Under the pieces are notes generated by a model. That model was not told the origin of the DNA. It searched no databases and saw only the letters and a list, made by a program, of their open reading frames with translations. The position numbers and the translations under genes are program-made. From JADJXM01 sp937967285 (GTDB lineage Bacteria > Acidobacteriota > Blastocatellia > RBC074), in the NCBI GenBank assembly GCA_050249535.1, contig JBFWQI010000032.1:1-64000 (forward strand): DNA of 64,000 nt, read 5' to 3'. Positions within the stretch are counted from its first letter, which is position 1. Every line of letters starts with the position of its first letter. Positions 44,013 through 64,000 of the stretch are shown here, piece after piece.

Positions 44013-44135
44013 AACAGGATTAACAGGATTTGTCAGGATTTACAGGATTGCTTCAAGGATATGAGATGGCCCTTTTGTTATCAAAATTCCAGAATGCAGA
44101 CGCCTGATCTGCAATTATGATCCTGTAAATCCTGA
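44013..44135. repeat. TCCTGT-type element, degraded copy (B3)
   Basis: The left arm 44013-44049 is AACAGGATTAACAGGATTTG and onward; the right arm is reduced to 44119-44135 (GATCCTGTAAATCCTGA). Its centre resembles that of B5 (GGATTG.TTCA.GG...ATGA...GCC.TTTTGT), not that of B2/B4, so two centre types exist. Confidence 0.75.
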
Positions 44136-44197
44136 GAATGCCGCTCATCCTGGTGAATGGATCTTTCTTATCGAACTCAAACGGAGGGGGAGAAGGA

Positions 44198-47100
44198 ATG
44201 AGAAGAATCGCATTGATACTGGCGATCCTGCCGGCGCTGGCTTCGATGACCGCGTCGAGTCAGGAACAGTCGGCGGCGCCGTTGATGTACGGGCAGTTGA
44301 CGGTCAACCGGACGCATATCGTCTTCACGCTGGCTGGCGACCTGTGGATGGTCGGCAGGCAGGGCGGGGCAGCGACCCGGATCACCAACGGCAAGGGCGA
44401 CAGCGGATATCCCGTCTTTTCGCCGGACGGTTCGATGCTCGCATACGCACAGCAGACCGGAGGACAGTGGGAGGTCCACTGCATGGCCTTCCCGGGCGGC
44501 GAGCCGAAGAGGCTGACCTGGCACCCGTCCCGCGATTACCCCGTCTCGTGGTCGCCGGACGGGAAGAGCGTCTACTTCCTCTCGATCAGGACCGGCAATC
44601 GCAAGCTCTACCGCGTCGAGATCGACGGCGTGCACCCGCGGGAGCTTCCGTTCTGGACGGTCGCGGCGACTTCCGTTTCGCCGGACGGCGAACGGATCGC
44701 CATAACCGCGCAGAGCGGGTTGATGACGGACTGGCGTTACTATCGCGGCGGAATGCAGGGCAGGATCCGGCTGACAAATCTCAGGGACTGGTCGACCGAG
44801 GAGATCACGGCGGGCGATCAGAATGAGGAATCGCCGATGTGGATCGGCCGGTCCATCTACTTTCTCTCCGATCAGACCGGGATATTCAATCTCTACTCAT
44901 TCGATCCGGCGTCGAAGCGGAGAAAGCAACTGACGCGGTTCGAGAAGTACGGCATCACGGACGCCGGCGCCGGGCCGGATGCCGTAGCCTTCGTCCGGGA
45001 CGGGCGCATCCATCTTCATGAATTGAAGAGCGGTGAGACGCGCCGGATTTCAATCCGCGTCGATCCCGATCGGAAGGAACTCGGGAAGCGGACGGCCCGC
45101 GCGGTCCAGTACAACGACTGGGCGGCTTTGAGCGGCGACGGCGGAAAAGTATCGCTCGGCATTCGCGGCGATGCGTTCGTCTTCGATCCGGCGACCGGGG
45201 CCGCATCGAACCTGACGGAGACGCCCGGCGCGGCCGAGCGATATCCGGTCCTCTCGCCCGACGGCGGGAGCATCGCTTTCTTCTCTGATGAGTCAGGTGA
45301 ATATCAGCTTCATATCCATTCGCTGACGGACGAGGGCGGCATCCGCCGGATACGCATCGAGGAGAAACCCACATTCTACCGTGAGCCCGTCTGGTCACCC
45401 GACGGGCGATACCTTGCCTTCACCGACCATCGGCTCAGTCTGTGGATTGCGGATGTCGAGCGCGGGACCTCGTCGCGCATCGACAGCTCGACATACTCAT
45501 ATCAGGAAGAGTGGTTTCCTCGCTGGTCGCCCGACAGCCGGTGGCTGACATATTCGAAGCATCTCAGGAACAGAGTGCGGACGGCGTTCATCTACGGCAT
45601 CGAGGCGAAAAAGGCCGTCCAGGTTTCCGACGGCGTCACGCACGTCGAACAGCCGTGCTTCGACGCCGGCGGGAGGTATCTCTACTTCCTCTCGAGCCCG
45701 AACGCGGGGACCAGCGAATTCGGATGGGGCGTCCTGAACGGGTTGATGGCGCGGCCGCTGGTGTCGCGAACCCTGCACCTGATGCTGCTTCAGTCGGACG
45801 CTCCGGCGCCGCTTATGCCGGACGGATCGCCGAACCCTGCGGCAGCGAATGTCCGCCGGGCGGAGGTCGTTCGCATAGATTTCAACGGCCTTAACCGCCG
45901 AGTCATCGACCTTCCGGTCGAGCCGCACGATTTCACACAGATCGTCCCGGCGGGGCCGGGGCGGCTGATGATTCAGATCAACGAGTGGCCGGATTCTCCC
46001 TCACCGATGAGGAGGACCGGGAGCGCGCTCTATTCTTACGCGCTATCGAATCCGGCAAGACTTGAAAAGATGCTCGATCGCGTCGGCGGCTTCGAGGTCT
46101 CAGCGGACGGCAGCCGGCTGCTCTACGGGCTCGGGCCTTACTGGCATCTGGTTCCCGCCAATGCCGCGCCGAAAGCGAGCGAGGGCCGGATCGAGATCGG
46201 TAAATTGACCGTCGATGTCGACCCGCAGGCCGAATGGCAGCAGATCTACGCCGAATCGTGGCGGATCATGCGCGACTGGTTCTATGACGCGAATCATCAC
46301 GGACTGGATCTGAAGGAGCTCGAGAAGCATTACGGAGAGTATCTGCCGGGAATTACGCGCCGGGCCGACCTGAATTTGCTGCTCAACAGAATGCTCGGCC
46401 ATGTCTCGGTCAGCCATCTCGGCGTCGGCGGCGGCGATGTCGCGCCTCCGGACGGTCCGCCGGTCCGGATCGGTCTGCTCGGCGCCGATTACGAAATCGC
46501 CGACGGGCGTTACCGGATCAAAAAGATATATCGATCGTCAGCCTACAACGGAGTGGGGGGAACAGTCAGGAGCCCGCTCGACTGGCCGGGAGTCGATGTT
46601 CGGGAGGGCGATTATCTGATCGCCGTCAACGGAAGTAATGCGGGCGTAGACCGGAACGTCAATTCGTATTTCAGCGGCATCGGAAGCTCCCCGGTACAAA
46701 TTACGGTTGCCGGCTCAGCGGACGGAGCCGGCGCGAGGACCGTGACCGTCTATCCCGTCACCAGCGAAGCTGAGCTCCGCGGCGTGGATGAGATCGAAGC
46801 CGCACGCCGCAGAGTCGAGGAAGCCTCGGGCGGAAAGCTGGGCTACATCTACATCGGCGATTTCGGTCAGTCGATCATGCATTTCATCCGGCTGCTGGCC
46901 GGTTACGGCGACCGCCAGGGAGTCGTCATCGACCAGCGTTACAACGGCGGAGGCATAACTCCCGATTACCTGATCGAATGGCTGAATCGCAAGGCGCTCT
47001 ATTACTACAGCTTCCGCGAAGGCGATGACCTTGCGGTCCCCGTCAATCCGGGGCCTCAGGCGAAAGTCCTCATCACCAACGAGCGAAACTTCTCGGCCGC

Positions 47101-47437
47101 CGAAACTTTCGCCTTCATGTTCAGGCTCGGGAATCTGGGTCCGATCGTCGGCGGGCGGACGGGCGGAGGAGGCATCGGACCGTACGTCTTCACTCCGCGA
47201 CTGATCGACGGCGGCAGGATACAACTGCCCAACCGCGCAGCCTATAACCCCGATGGCAGTTCATGGGGCATCGAGAATATCGGAATCAAGCCTGATGTCG
47301 AAGTGGATATCCTCCCGAAGGACGTCATTTCAGGCCGCGATCCCCAGATCGAAAAGGCCATCCAGCTCGCCCTGGAGGCACTTAAAAAGAAGGGAGTCCG
47401 GACGCCCGTAAAACCGGCCTATCCCGTCCATCGCTGA
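44198..47437 (+). CDS. Secreted Tricorn-like S41 peptidase
   Basis: A 1079-residue protein. Signal peptide MRRIALILAILPALASMTAS; TolB/WD-like propellers to about residue 660 (repeated FSPDGSMLAYA, WSPDGKSVYFLS, LSPDGGSIAFFSDESGEY, WSPDGRYLAFTDHR). The C-terminal half has a tricorn C1 helix region, a PDZ domain (about 770-870) and the S41 core, with nucleophile S966 in ERNFSAAETFAF and nearby VVIDQRYNGGGITPDYL. Tricorn homologues degrade peptides; here export to the periplasm is predicted. GGAGGGGGAGAAGG precedes the chosen ATG; a frame opening at 44138 is ignored. Confidence 0.9.
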   Translation: MRRIALILAILPALASMTASSQEQSAAPLMYGQLTVNRTHIVFTLAGDLWMVGRQGGAATRITNGKGDSGYPVFSPDGSMLAYAQQTGGQWEVHCMAFPGGEPKRLTWHPSRDYPVSWSPDGKSVYFLSIRTGNRKLYRVEIDGVHPRELPFWTVAATSVSPDGERIAITAQSGLMTDWRYYRGGMQGRIRLTNLRDWSTEEITAGDQNEESPMWIGRSIYFLSDQTGIFNLYSFDPASKRRKQLTRFEKYGITDAGAGPDAVAFVRDGRIHLHELKSGETRRISIRVDPDRKELGKRTARAVQYNDWAALSGDGGKVSLGIRGDAFVFDPATGAASNLTETPGAAERYPVLSPDGGSIAFFSDESGEYQLHIHSLTDEGGIRRIRIEEKPTFYREPVWSPDGRYLAFTDHRLSLWIADVERGTSSRIDSSTYSYQEEWFPRWSPDSRWLTYSKHLRNRVRTAFIYGIEAKKAVQVSDGVTHVEQPCFDAGGRYLYFLSSPNAGTSEFGWGVLNGLMARPLVSRTLHLMLLQSDAPAPLMPDGSPNPAAANVRRAEVVRIDFNGLNRRVIDLPVEPHDFTQIVPAGPGRLMIQINEWPDSPSPMRRTGSALYSYALSNPARLEKMLDRVGGFEVSADGSRLLYGLGPYWHLVPANAAPKASEGRIEIGKLTVDVDPQAEWQQIYAESWRIMRDWFYDANHHGLDLKELEKHYGEYLPGITRRADLNLLLNRMLGHVSVSHLGVGGGDVAPPDGPPVRIGLLGADYEIADGRYRIKKIYRSSAYNGVGGTVRSPLDWPGVDVREGDYLIAVNGSNAGVDRNVNSYFSGIGSSPVQITVAGSADGAGARTVTVYPVTSEAELRGVDEIEAARRRVEEASGGKLGYIYIGDFGQSIMHFIRLLAGYGDRQGVVIDQRYNGGGITPDYLIEWLNRKALYYYSFREGDDLAVPVNPGPQAKVLITNERNFSAAETFAFMFRLGNLGPIVGGRTGGGGIGPYVFTPRLIDGGRIQLPNRAAYNPDGSSWGIENIGIKPDVEVDILPKDVISGRDPQIEKAIQLALEALKKKGVRTPVKPAYPVHR

Positions 47438-47577
47438 TCGTTAAATCGGAATAATGAGAGGAAATAAATGCGTGAACGGGTGTATCATTTACGTATTAAA
47501 GATCGAAAGCGTCATTATTCCGTTGATGGTCCTGTTTGACGGAAAGAGGCAACGGCATCTCGAAAGGAGGCCTTGAA

Positions 47578-47943
47578 ATGAAACAGAAGACACGGCAGCT
47601 TGTCTACTGGGCGCCGCGCGTACTGGCCCTGTTATTTGCAGCATTCATCAGTCTTTTCGCGCTGGATGTTTTCGATGAAGGGAAAGGTGTGTGGGAGACG
47701 ACTCAGGCGCTGGTGATCCACCTCATCCCGACATGGCTGGTTCTGATCGGCCTGGTGATCGCCTGGCGCAGGGAGTGGCTCGGAGCGATTGAATTCACGG
47801 CTCTCGGAATCGCTTACATTGTACTGGCGTGGGGCAAGTTCCACTGGTCGGCCTACGCGGCGATCTCGGGACCGCTCTTCGTTCTCGGGGCGCTCTTCCT
47901 GATCAACTGGATCTACAGATCCGAACTCAGATTACGAACCTGA
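47578..47943 (+). CDS. Small four-helix membrane protein
   Basis: A 121-residue protein with four hydrophobic segments (about 12-28, 41-60, 70-86, 90-110) and charged ends. The family is known to me only as an uncharacterised membrane protein (DUF7670-like, uncertain). AAAGGAGG lies 7 bases before the ATG at 47578, which makes the short form clearly preferred over the longer frame. It stands alone, 140 bases after the Tricorn-like gene. Confidence 0.75.
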   Translation: MKQKTRQLVYWAPRVLALLFAAFISLFALDVFDEGKGVWETTQALVIHLIPTWLVLIGLVIAWRREWLGAIEFTALGIAYIVLAWGKFHWSAYAAISGPLFVLGALFLINWIYRSELRLRT

Positions 47944-48102
47944 ATTTGTCTGTCCGGTTCCGGGAATCGCTGTTTCCGGAACCGGACACGCCCGCATCCC
48001 GCCGAAACTTCAAAGCCTCTGATTGTTGGGGTTATCCCACGCCTGCCTGTCCTTCCTAACGGCACAAAAATTGAAGCATGAATTCTGCTCAAAGTATTGT
48101 GC

Positions 48103-48256
48103 AACCTGAGTCTTTACTTTTTAAACGCAGAGGGGGCAGAGATTTTTGAGTATGGCAATGGTCGTAATGTGACCATTTGGCGAGACTTCGGATTTAAACC
48201 CAAAATATCAATCTCTGCCCTCTTTGCGCCTCTGCGTTTAATTAATGACTTGGGTT
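48103..48256. repeat. CGCAGAGG-type palindromic element (D)
   Basis: TTAAACGCAGAGGGGGCAGA (from 48121) pairs with the complement at 48210-48242. Outward, AACCTGAGTCTTTA (48103) pairs imperfectly with the complement of AATGACTTGGGTT ending at 48256. It lies directly upstream of ADOP 6 and is the only clear feature in the 344-base gap. Confidence 0.88.
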
Positions 48257-48287
48257 CCATTGTGCTGGGAATCCGGAGGATCGTGTA

Positions 48288-50717
<2,430 letters not shown>

Positions 50718-50719
50718 TC

Positions 50720-50905
50720 CCTCACGGCATCTTTTTGAGAATGGAATATCGGTCAGGGTTTACAGGATAATTCTTGTGCATTCAAAATGTCAGATGTCTG
50801 CAGTGTTGGAATCTGCGGAACAATATGCCTGTTTTATCCCTTAAATTACCCTGTAAATCCTGTCAAATCCTGTCCGATATTCCATTCTCCGATAGATGCT
50901 GAGCA
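50720..50905. repeat. TCCTGT-type palindromic element (B4)
   Basis: GAATGGAATATCGG (50739-50752) is the exact inverse of 50874-50887. Inside it, CAGGGTTTACAGGAT faces CCTGTAAATCCTGTCAAATC. The outer ends are degenerate (CTCACGGCATCT against AGATGCTGAGC). The centre 50778-50820 aligns with B2. It begins 3 bases after the ADOP 6 stop; the rest of the gap to the sulfatase is featureless. Confidence 0.88.
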
Positions 50906-51046
50906 GCGACAGGCTGCCGGCCGTTTGTTACATCCCACCCTTTCAAGTTTGACCATCCCGATGATCTTGTGATAATCAGCAACAACAATTCTTGCGACAA
51001 CTACAGACTGCAGAAATGCTCAAAAGCCATATCGAAAGGTGATGGG

Positions 51047-52584
51047 ATGAAGATTCCGAAACTTCGTGTATTCGTATTCATCGGATTGGTTGCGTTATCG
51101 GCTCTGTTGACTCAACAGGAGGTCGTTGCGCAGAGTCGGCCGAACATCGTGCTGATCTATGCGGACGATATAGGTTACGGGGATCTGGGCGCGTACGGCG
51201 CGACCGCGGTCAAGACCCCGAATGTCGATCGACTGGCGAAGCGGGGCAGGCTCTTCACCTCGGGGTACGCGTCTTCGGCGACGTGCACGCCGTCGCGCTA
51301 TTCGATGCTGACCGGGCAGTATGCCTTTCGCAAGCGGGGGACCGGGGTGCTGCCGGGCGATGCCGCGATGATCATCGAATCGGGGCGGATGACGATGGCC
51401 TCGATCATGCGGCAGGCGGGCTACTCGACGGGAGTTGTCGGCAAGTGGCATCTGGGGCTCGGTGAAACAGGGAAGACGATCGACTGGAACGGCGAGATCA
51501 AGCCGGGTCCGCTCGAGATCGGTTTCGACTATTCCTTCATTATGGCCGCGACCGGCGACCGCGTGCCGACGGTCTACGTCGAAAACCATCGCGTCGTCGG
51601 CCTCGATCCTAACGATCCGATCAAGGTCGACTACAAGCAGCCGTTTCCGGGGCAGAAGACGGGCGTGACTCATCGCAATGAGCTGAAGATGGACTGGAGT
51701 CACGGGCACAACAACTCGATCGTCAACGGCATCGGCCGGATCGGATTCATGATCGGCGGTAACTCCGCGCTCTGGGTGGATGAGGACATGGCCGATGTCT
51801 TCACGCGCAAGGCCGTATCATTCATCGAGGAACGGAAAGACAAGCCGTTCTTCCTCTATTTCGCGACGCATGACATTCACGTTCCGAGGGTTCCGCATCC
51901 GCGGTTCAAGGGGAAGACGGGAATGGGACCGCGCGGAGACGCCATCGTCGAGTTCGACTGGTCGGTCGGCGAGATCCTCGATACGCTCGAAAGACTCAAA
52001 CTGACGGAGAACACCATCGTCATCCTGACCAGTGACAACGGACCGGTCATCGACGACGGTTACAAGGATGACGCGGTCGAAAAACTCGGCGCTCACAAGC
52101 CTTCGGGGCCTTTTCGCGGAGGCAAGTACAGCAAGTTCGAGGCCGGGACGCGCGTTCCGCTGATCGTCAGCTGGCCTCTGAAGATCAAACCGGGCAGGTC
52201 CGATGCGATGATCTCGCAGGTCGACTTTCCGGCCAGTTTCGCGGCCTTGACCGGTCAGAAGATTGATCGTGCAACAGTCACCGACAGTCAGGACGTCTCA
52301 TCGGCTCTTCTGCGAGGAACCGGGAAAGGGCGCGATCACATCGTCGAACACGCCGGCTCGCTCGCGCTGAGGATCGGCAAATGGAAATATATCGATCCGA
52401 ATGACGGGCCGAGGATGAGCCTGCCCACCAATACCGAGCTGGGCAATGATCCGGCGGCGCAACTCTACGACATTTCGACCGATCCCGGCGAGAAGGACAA
52501 TCTCGCATCGAAACATCCCGAGCGCGTACGCGAGATGAAGGCGAGACTCGAAAAGATACGCGCCGGCGGGATGGAGAAATCCAA

Positions 52585-52588
<4 letters not shown>
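51047..52588 (+). CDS. Secreted sulfatase
   Basis: A 513-residue type I sulfatase. The leader is MKIPKLRVFVFIGLVALSALLTQ, the N-terminal metal motif IVLIYADDIGYGDLG, the formylglycine site C80-T-P-S-R, then VGKWHLGLGETG, ATHDIHVPRVPH and TSDNGPVID. The long insert after the GKWHLG motif (GFDYSFIMAATGDRVPTVYV) is typical of arylsulfatases related to family S1 subfamilies acting on host or algal glycans. The ATG at 51047 follows AAAGGTGATGGG. Its stop overlaps the next start (ATGA), so it is cotranslated with the sulfatase-GH2 fusion. Confidence 0.92.
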
Positions 52589-56232
<3,644 letters not shown>

Positions 56233-56290
56233 GCCCGGAGCGCAGGCTTCCAGCCTGCATGTCTTCAACCATCAGGTACGTTCAAAATTC

Positions 56291-57799
<1,509 letters not shown>

Positions 57800-57807
57800 T
57801 TTGTCAG

Positions 57808-58261
57808 TAACTGCTTGGCCTGAAGAGAGTTATTTTTTGGACAGGCTTTACAGGATTTATCAGGATATACAGGATTGATTCAGGGCAATGAAGTAGCCTT
57901 TTTGTCCGGAAATTCCCTGTGGAAGACCTGATGTCGGGACACTTATCAAAATGGCCCGGAGGGTCTATCGACAATAGCCCCGCGATTCATCGCGGGGATT
58001 CAGTCAGCGTTATGTGAGAGTCCCGGAGGGACGGCTGAATATTTACCTGAATCCGTTTCAGCCGTCCCTCCGGGACTTGATGGGAAATTCGATTTTTCCC
58101 GGCGATAAATCGCCCGGGCTATTATCAAACCGTCCCTGTCGGGACGAAAAAGTGTCCTGACATCAGGTGGAAGACCCAATATTTTTCAATATTATCCTGT
58201 AAATCCTGACAAATCCTGTTAATGCTGTCGAAATAATAATCATCTTCAGGCTGAATAGTTA
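57808..58261. repeat. TCCTGT-type palindromic element (B5), split by an insertion
   Basis: Outer ends TAACTGCTTGGCCTGAAGA (57808-57826) and TCTTCAGGCTGAATAGTTA (58243-58261) pair 15 of 19. Inner arms are 57839-57876 (GGACAGGCTTTACAGGATTT...) and 58194-58230. Without the 241-base insertion and its duplicated 7 bases, the element is 206 bases, close to C3 and B2. The 491-base gap between the sulfatase and the VPS10-type gene is accounted for by this element and the insertion. Confidence 0.9.
57927..58167. mobile_element. MITE-like insertion with 18-base inverted ends and 7-base target duplication
   Basis: Ends CCTGATGTCGGGACACTT (57927-57944) and AAGTGTCCTGACATCAGG (58150-58167) are inverse with one mismatch. 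TGGAAGA occurs immediately outside on both sides (57920-57926 and 58168-58174). Inside are nested palindromes: CCCCGCGATTCATCGCGGGG (57978-57997), a facing CCCGGCGATAAATCG segment near 58099-58116, and GTCCCGGAGGGACGGCTGAA (58020 onward) facing its complement ending near 58076. No coding capacity, so a transposase would act in trans. Confidence 0.82.
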
Positions 58262-58290
58262 AGATTTTTATCCACGAATGGGGGCCCGTA

Positions 58291-61307
<3,017 letters not shown>

Positions 61308-61308
<1 letters not shown>

Positions 61309-61376
61309 CATGGAGTACCGCATTTATGCGGGTCTTTTGGCACGTTTAAAGACCGCATAAATGCGGTACTCCATGC
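61308..61376. repeat. REP-like palindrome (F3)
   Basis: Arms GCATGGAGTACCGCATTTAT (61308-61337) and its inverse (61348-61376), 29 paired bases with one extra G in the left arm and a 10-base loop. It starts on the last base of the VPS10 gene's stop codon and could also end its transcript. It shares the GGAGTRCNG lead with F1. Confidence 0.92.
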
Positions 61377-61414
61377 AATAGAGGGTCGGGTTGAACTCTG
61401 GAGATTCCGAAATA

Positions 61415-62980
<1,566 letters not shown>

Positions 62981-62994
62981 ATATGAATTAAAAA

Positions 62995-63024
62995 GCCCCC
63001 ACGCTCTCGCGAGAGCGTGGAGGC
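62995..63024 (-). terminator. Rho-independent terminator between convergent genes
   Basis: CCACGCTCTCGCGAGAGCGTGG (62999-63020) is a perfect palindrome extended by three or four more pairs. On the minus strand it is followed by GGGGGCTTTTTAA, a good U tract, so it ends the small secreted-protein gene. On the plus strand the following ATATTTTC is weaker but may also serve the amidase gene. Confidence 0.8.
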
Positions 63025-63071
63025 ATATTTTCGATCTCAGACAGATGAGGCTTGTTGAGACAGGACCGGCT

Positions 63072-63506
63072 TCACTGGCAGGAGATTGAAACGATCTCGG
63101 GAGCAACCTCATGTCCGGCCAGGAACCTGGAACGATCCGCGGTCTTGCGTTCCTCGCTCGAGACCGGAATATATCTGGATGTATTCGCACCCTCGACCAG
63201 AACGGCGCCCAGGAAGTACTGATTCCCATATTTGCGGAAGTCGAGCCTGTTTGCCTTCGCGGCCTTCGTGCAGGTTTCCGTCCGGGTGATGACCACGGCA
63301 TTCGCCGTGAAATCGATCGCCGACAGTTTCAGCACACCCGGAGTCGAGGTCTGCAGAATCTTGTACTCGCCTGCCGGCATGTTCTTGCCGCCGACATGGA
63401 AATCGAACGGGATATTTGCCTTCAGATCCGGCATGAGGATGCCGGAGGCGAATGCCACTGACGTCATCAGCAGGGTGACTGCGAGCCCGAAGATCTTTCT
63501 GTTCAT
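63072..63506 (-). CDS. Small secreted protein of an acidobacteria-type family
   Basis: A 144-residue protein with a signal peptide (MNRKIFGLAVTLLMTSVAFA). The mature part has IPFDFHVGGKNMPAGEYKIL, then beta strands and FRKYGNQYFLGAVLVEG. The FxFxVGxxxxPAGEYxI pattern recurs in small secreted acidobacterial proteins of unknown function. It is probably an all-beta extracytoplasmic domain. AAAGGAG lies 7 bases before the ATG. It is divergent from the sigma-factor gene and ended by the hairpin at 62995. Confidence 0.75.
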   Translation of the reverse strand: MNRKIFGLAVTLLMTSVAFASGILMPDLKANIPFDFHVGGKNMPAGEYKILQTSTPGVLKLSAIDFTANAVVITRTETCTKAAKANRLDFRKYGNQYFLGAVLVEGANTSRYIPVSSEERKTADRSRFLAGHEVAPEIVSISCQ

Positions 63507-63756
63507 ATCTGCTCCTTTGTTTTCTTCAGTTAACGTTTACCTGCCGGTTGTTCTCATTCATTCAGACCGGTCATTTTCTCTCTTCATCCATACCTGCGCA
63601 GTCCGGCCTTCCAACCCGCCAAAAAAATGAAAAAATTTTTCAGTGCTCGATCCCGGATACTGAACGACCCGAGTGAACTGGGTGTTTCTGAGGCTTATCC
63701 GGCGCCGGGCCAAGGTTTGAGAATATATTGGTGTATTCACACGCCTGCTGTGATAA

Positions 63757-63782
63757 ATTCCCGCCATTCGATTTGCGGGAAT
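63757..63782. other. Hairpin in the 317-base divergent gap before the sigma factor
   Basis: ATTCCCGC (63757-63764) faces GCGGGAAT (63775-63782), loop 10 bases, about 40 bases before the sigma factor ATG. It could be an operator or leader structure. The rest of 63507-63823 holds an A/T run near 63619-63640 and no promoter that I can support. Confidence 0.5.
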
Positions 63783-63823
63783 GAGCGTTTGTCCTATTGG
63801 CGCCGATAACCGTGGGGGGCCGG

Positions 63824-64000
63824 ATGGGAGATTCCGTCGGAGAAGTTTCATTACTGCTTAATGCCTGGGGAGATGGCGACAAGGATGCCCTCGACCGGCT
63901 TGTCCCTCTCGTGCAATCCGAACTGATGATCATCGCAAAACGGTATCTCGCCCGAGAGCGCCCGAATCACAGTCTCGAACCCGGAGCGCTGGTCAATGAG
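63824..64000 (+). CDS. ECF-type RNA polymerase sigma factor, 5' part (runs off the window)
   Basis: The open frame continues past the window end; 59 codons are visible. MGDSVGEVSLLLNAWGDGDK, then DALDRLVPLVQSELMIIAKR and YLARERPNHSLEPGALVNE, are the sigma region 2.1-2.2 start of the ECF-like group common in acidobacteria and planctomycetes (Sigma70_ECF / SigX6-like). The ERPNHSLEPGALVNE block is diagnostic. An in-frame GTG at 63812 is an alternative start. It is probably the first gene of its unit; such genes often sit beside a serine/threonine kinase, which cannot be seen here. Confidence 0.85.
   Translation, partial: MGDSVGEVSLLLNAWGDGDKDALDRLVPLVQSELMIIAKRYLARERPNHSLEPGALVNE

Noticed and set aside
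57927..58167. Strong palindromes read as a terminator for the sulfatase
   Set aside because: Inverted ends and a 7-base duplication show an insertion; no U tract follows.
63616..63640. A/T-rich run as a promoter UP element for the sigma factor
   Set aside because: No -35/-10 pair at a suitable distance downstream.

Overview
The window looks like chromosomal DNA of an Acidobacteriota bacterium. Six large two-FtsX-domain permeases of the ADOP type (acidobacterial duplicated orphan permease) lie on the + strand with no ABC ATPase beside them. They are accompanied by secreted sulfatases, BNR/VPS10-type propellers, Tat-exported oxidoreductase-type enzymes and, at the right edge, the start of an ECF sigma factor of the kind common in this phylum. 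The DNA is GC-rich except for the first 1.5 kb. No rRNA, tRNA, CRISPR array or insertion-sequence transposase was recognised.

Layout. (1) 1-2.6 kb is accessory DNA: an orphan RHS tip with a C-terminal HExxH domain, its overlapping putative immunity gene, a frameshifted RHS remnant, and a Phd/PIN toxin-antitoxin pair with a readable promoter and operator. (2) 2.7-8 kb is an L-rhamnose catabolic operon: aldolase/dehydrogenase fusion, isomerase and kinase. A trypsin-like protease converges on it. (3) 9.1-14.5 kb, all on the minus strand, holds an MFS transporter, an NAD-epimerase-like protein, a DapA-family aldolase, a BNR propeller, a MoaD/ThiS-like carrier and a CPCC protein. (4) 14.6-22.6 kb holds an MDR reductase, a secreted metallo-beta-lactamase-fold hydrolase, a HupE/UreJ-like protein, a cytochrome c, a Tat-exported TPP enzyme and a Tat-exported Gfo/Idh/MocA oxidoreductase. 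(5) 22.6-50.7 kb holds the six ADOP permeases (four in 32.4-42.8 kb) interleaved with a sulfatase, a DUF4432-like mutarotase-type protein, a GH106-like alpha-L-rhamnosidase, an AraC regulator and a Tricorn-like protease. (6) 51-57.8 kb is a three-sulfatase run, the middle one fused to a GH2 glycosidase. (7) 58.3-64 kb holds a VPS10/BNR protein, an amidase, a small secreted protein and the ECF sigma start.

A coherent biological reading is polysaccharide use. Secreted sulfatases, a sulfatase-GH2 fusion and a GH106-like rhamnosidase could release L-rhamnose from a sulfated, rhamnose-containing glycan, and the cytoplasmic rhamnose operon would consume it. This is inference from gene content; no SusCD-type or dedicated rhamnose transporter is visible.

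The strongest unexplained signal is non-coding. Intergenic spaces carry many long imperfect palindromes of about 150-220 bp. Their arms are built from short tandem-like words (ACAGGATTT, CGCCAAGA, CACGAAGTCA, CGCAGAGG, TTGCCAGT) that differ between copies. Several copies with different arm words nevertheless share the same outer end, roughly TAACTRCTCAGCC / GGCTGAGTAGTTA. The elements border the ADOP clusters, overlap stop codons and supply a start region for one gene. One copy has been split by a 241-bp MITE-like insertion with a 7-bp target duplication. A second class of shorter perfect palindromes (REP-like) has been recruited into coding sequence at two genes.
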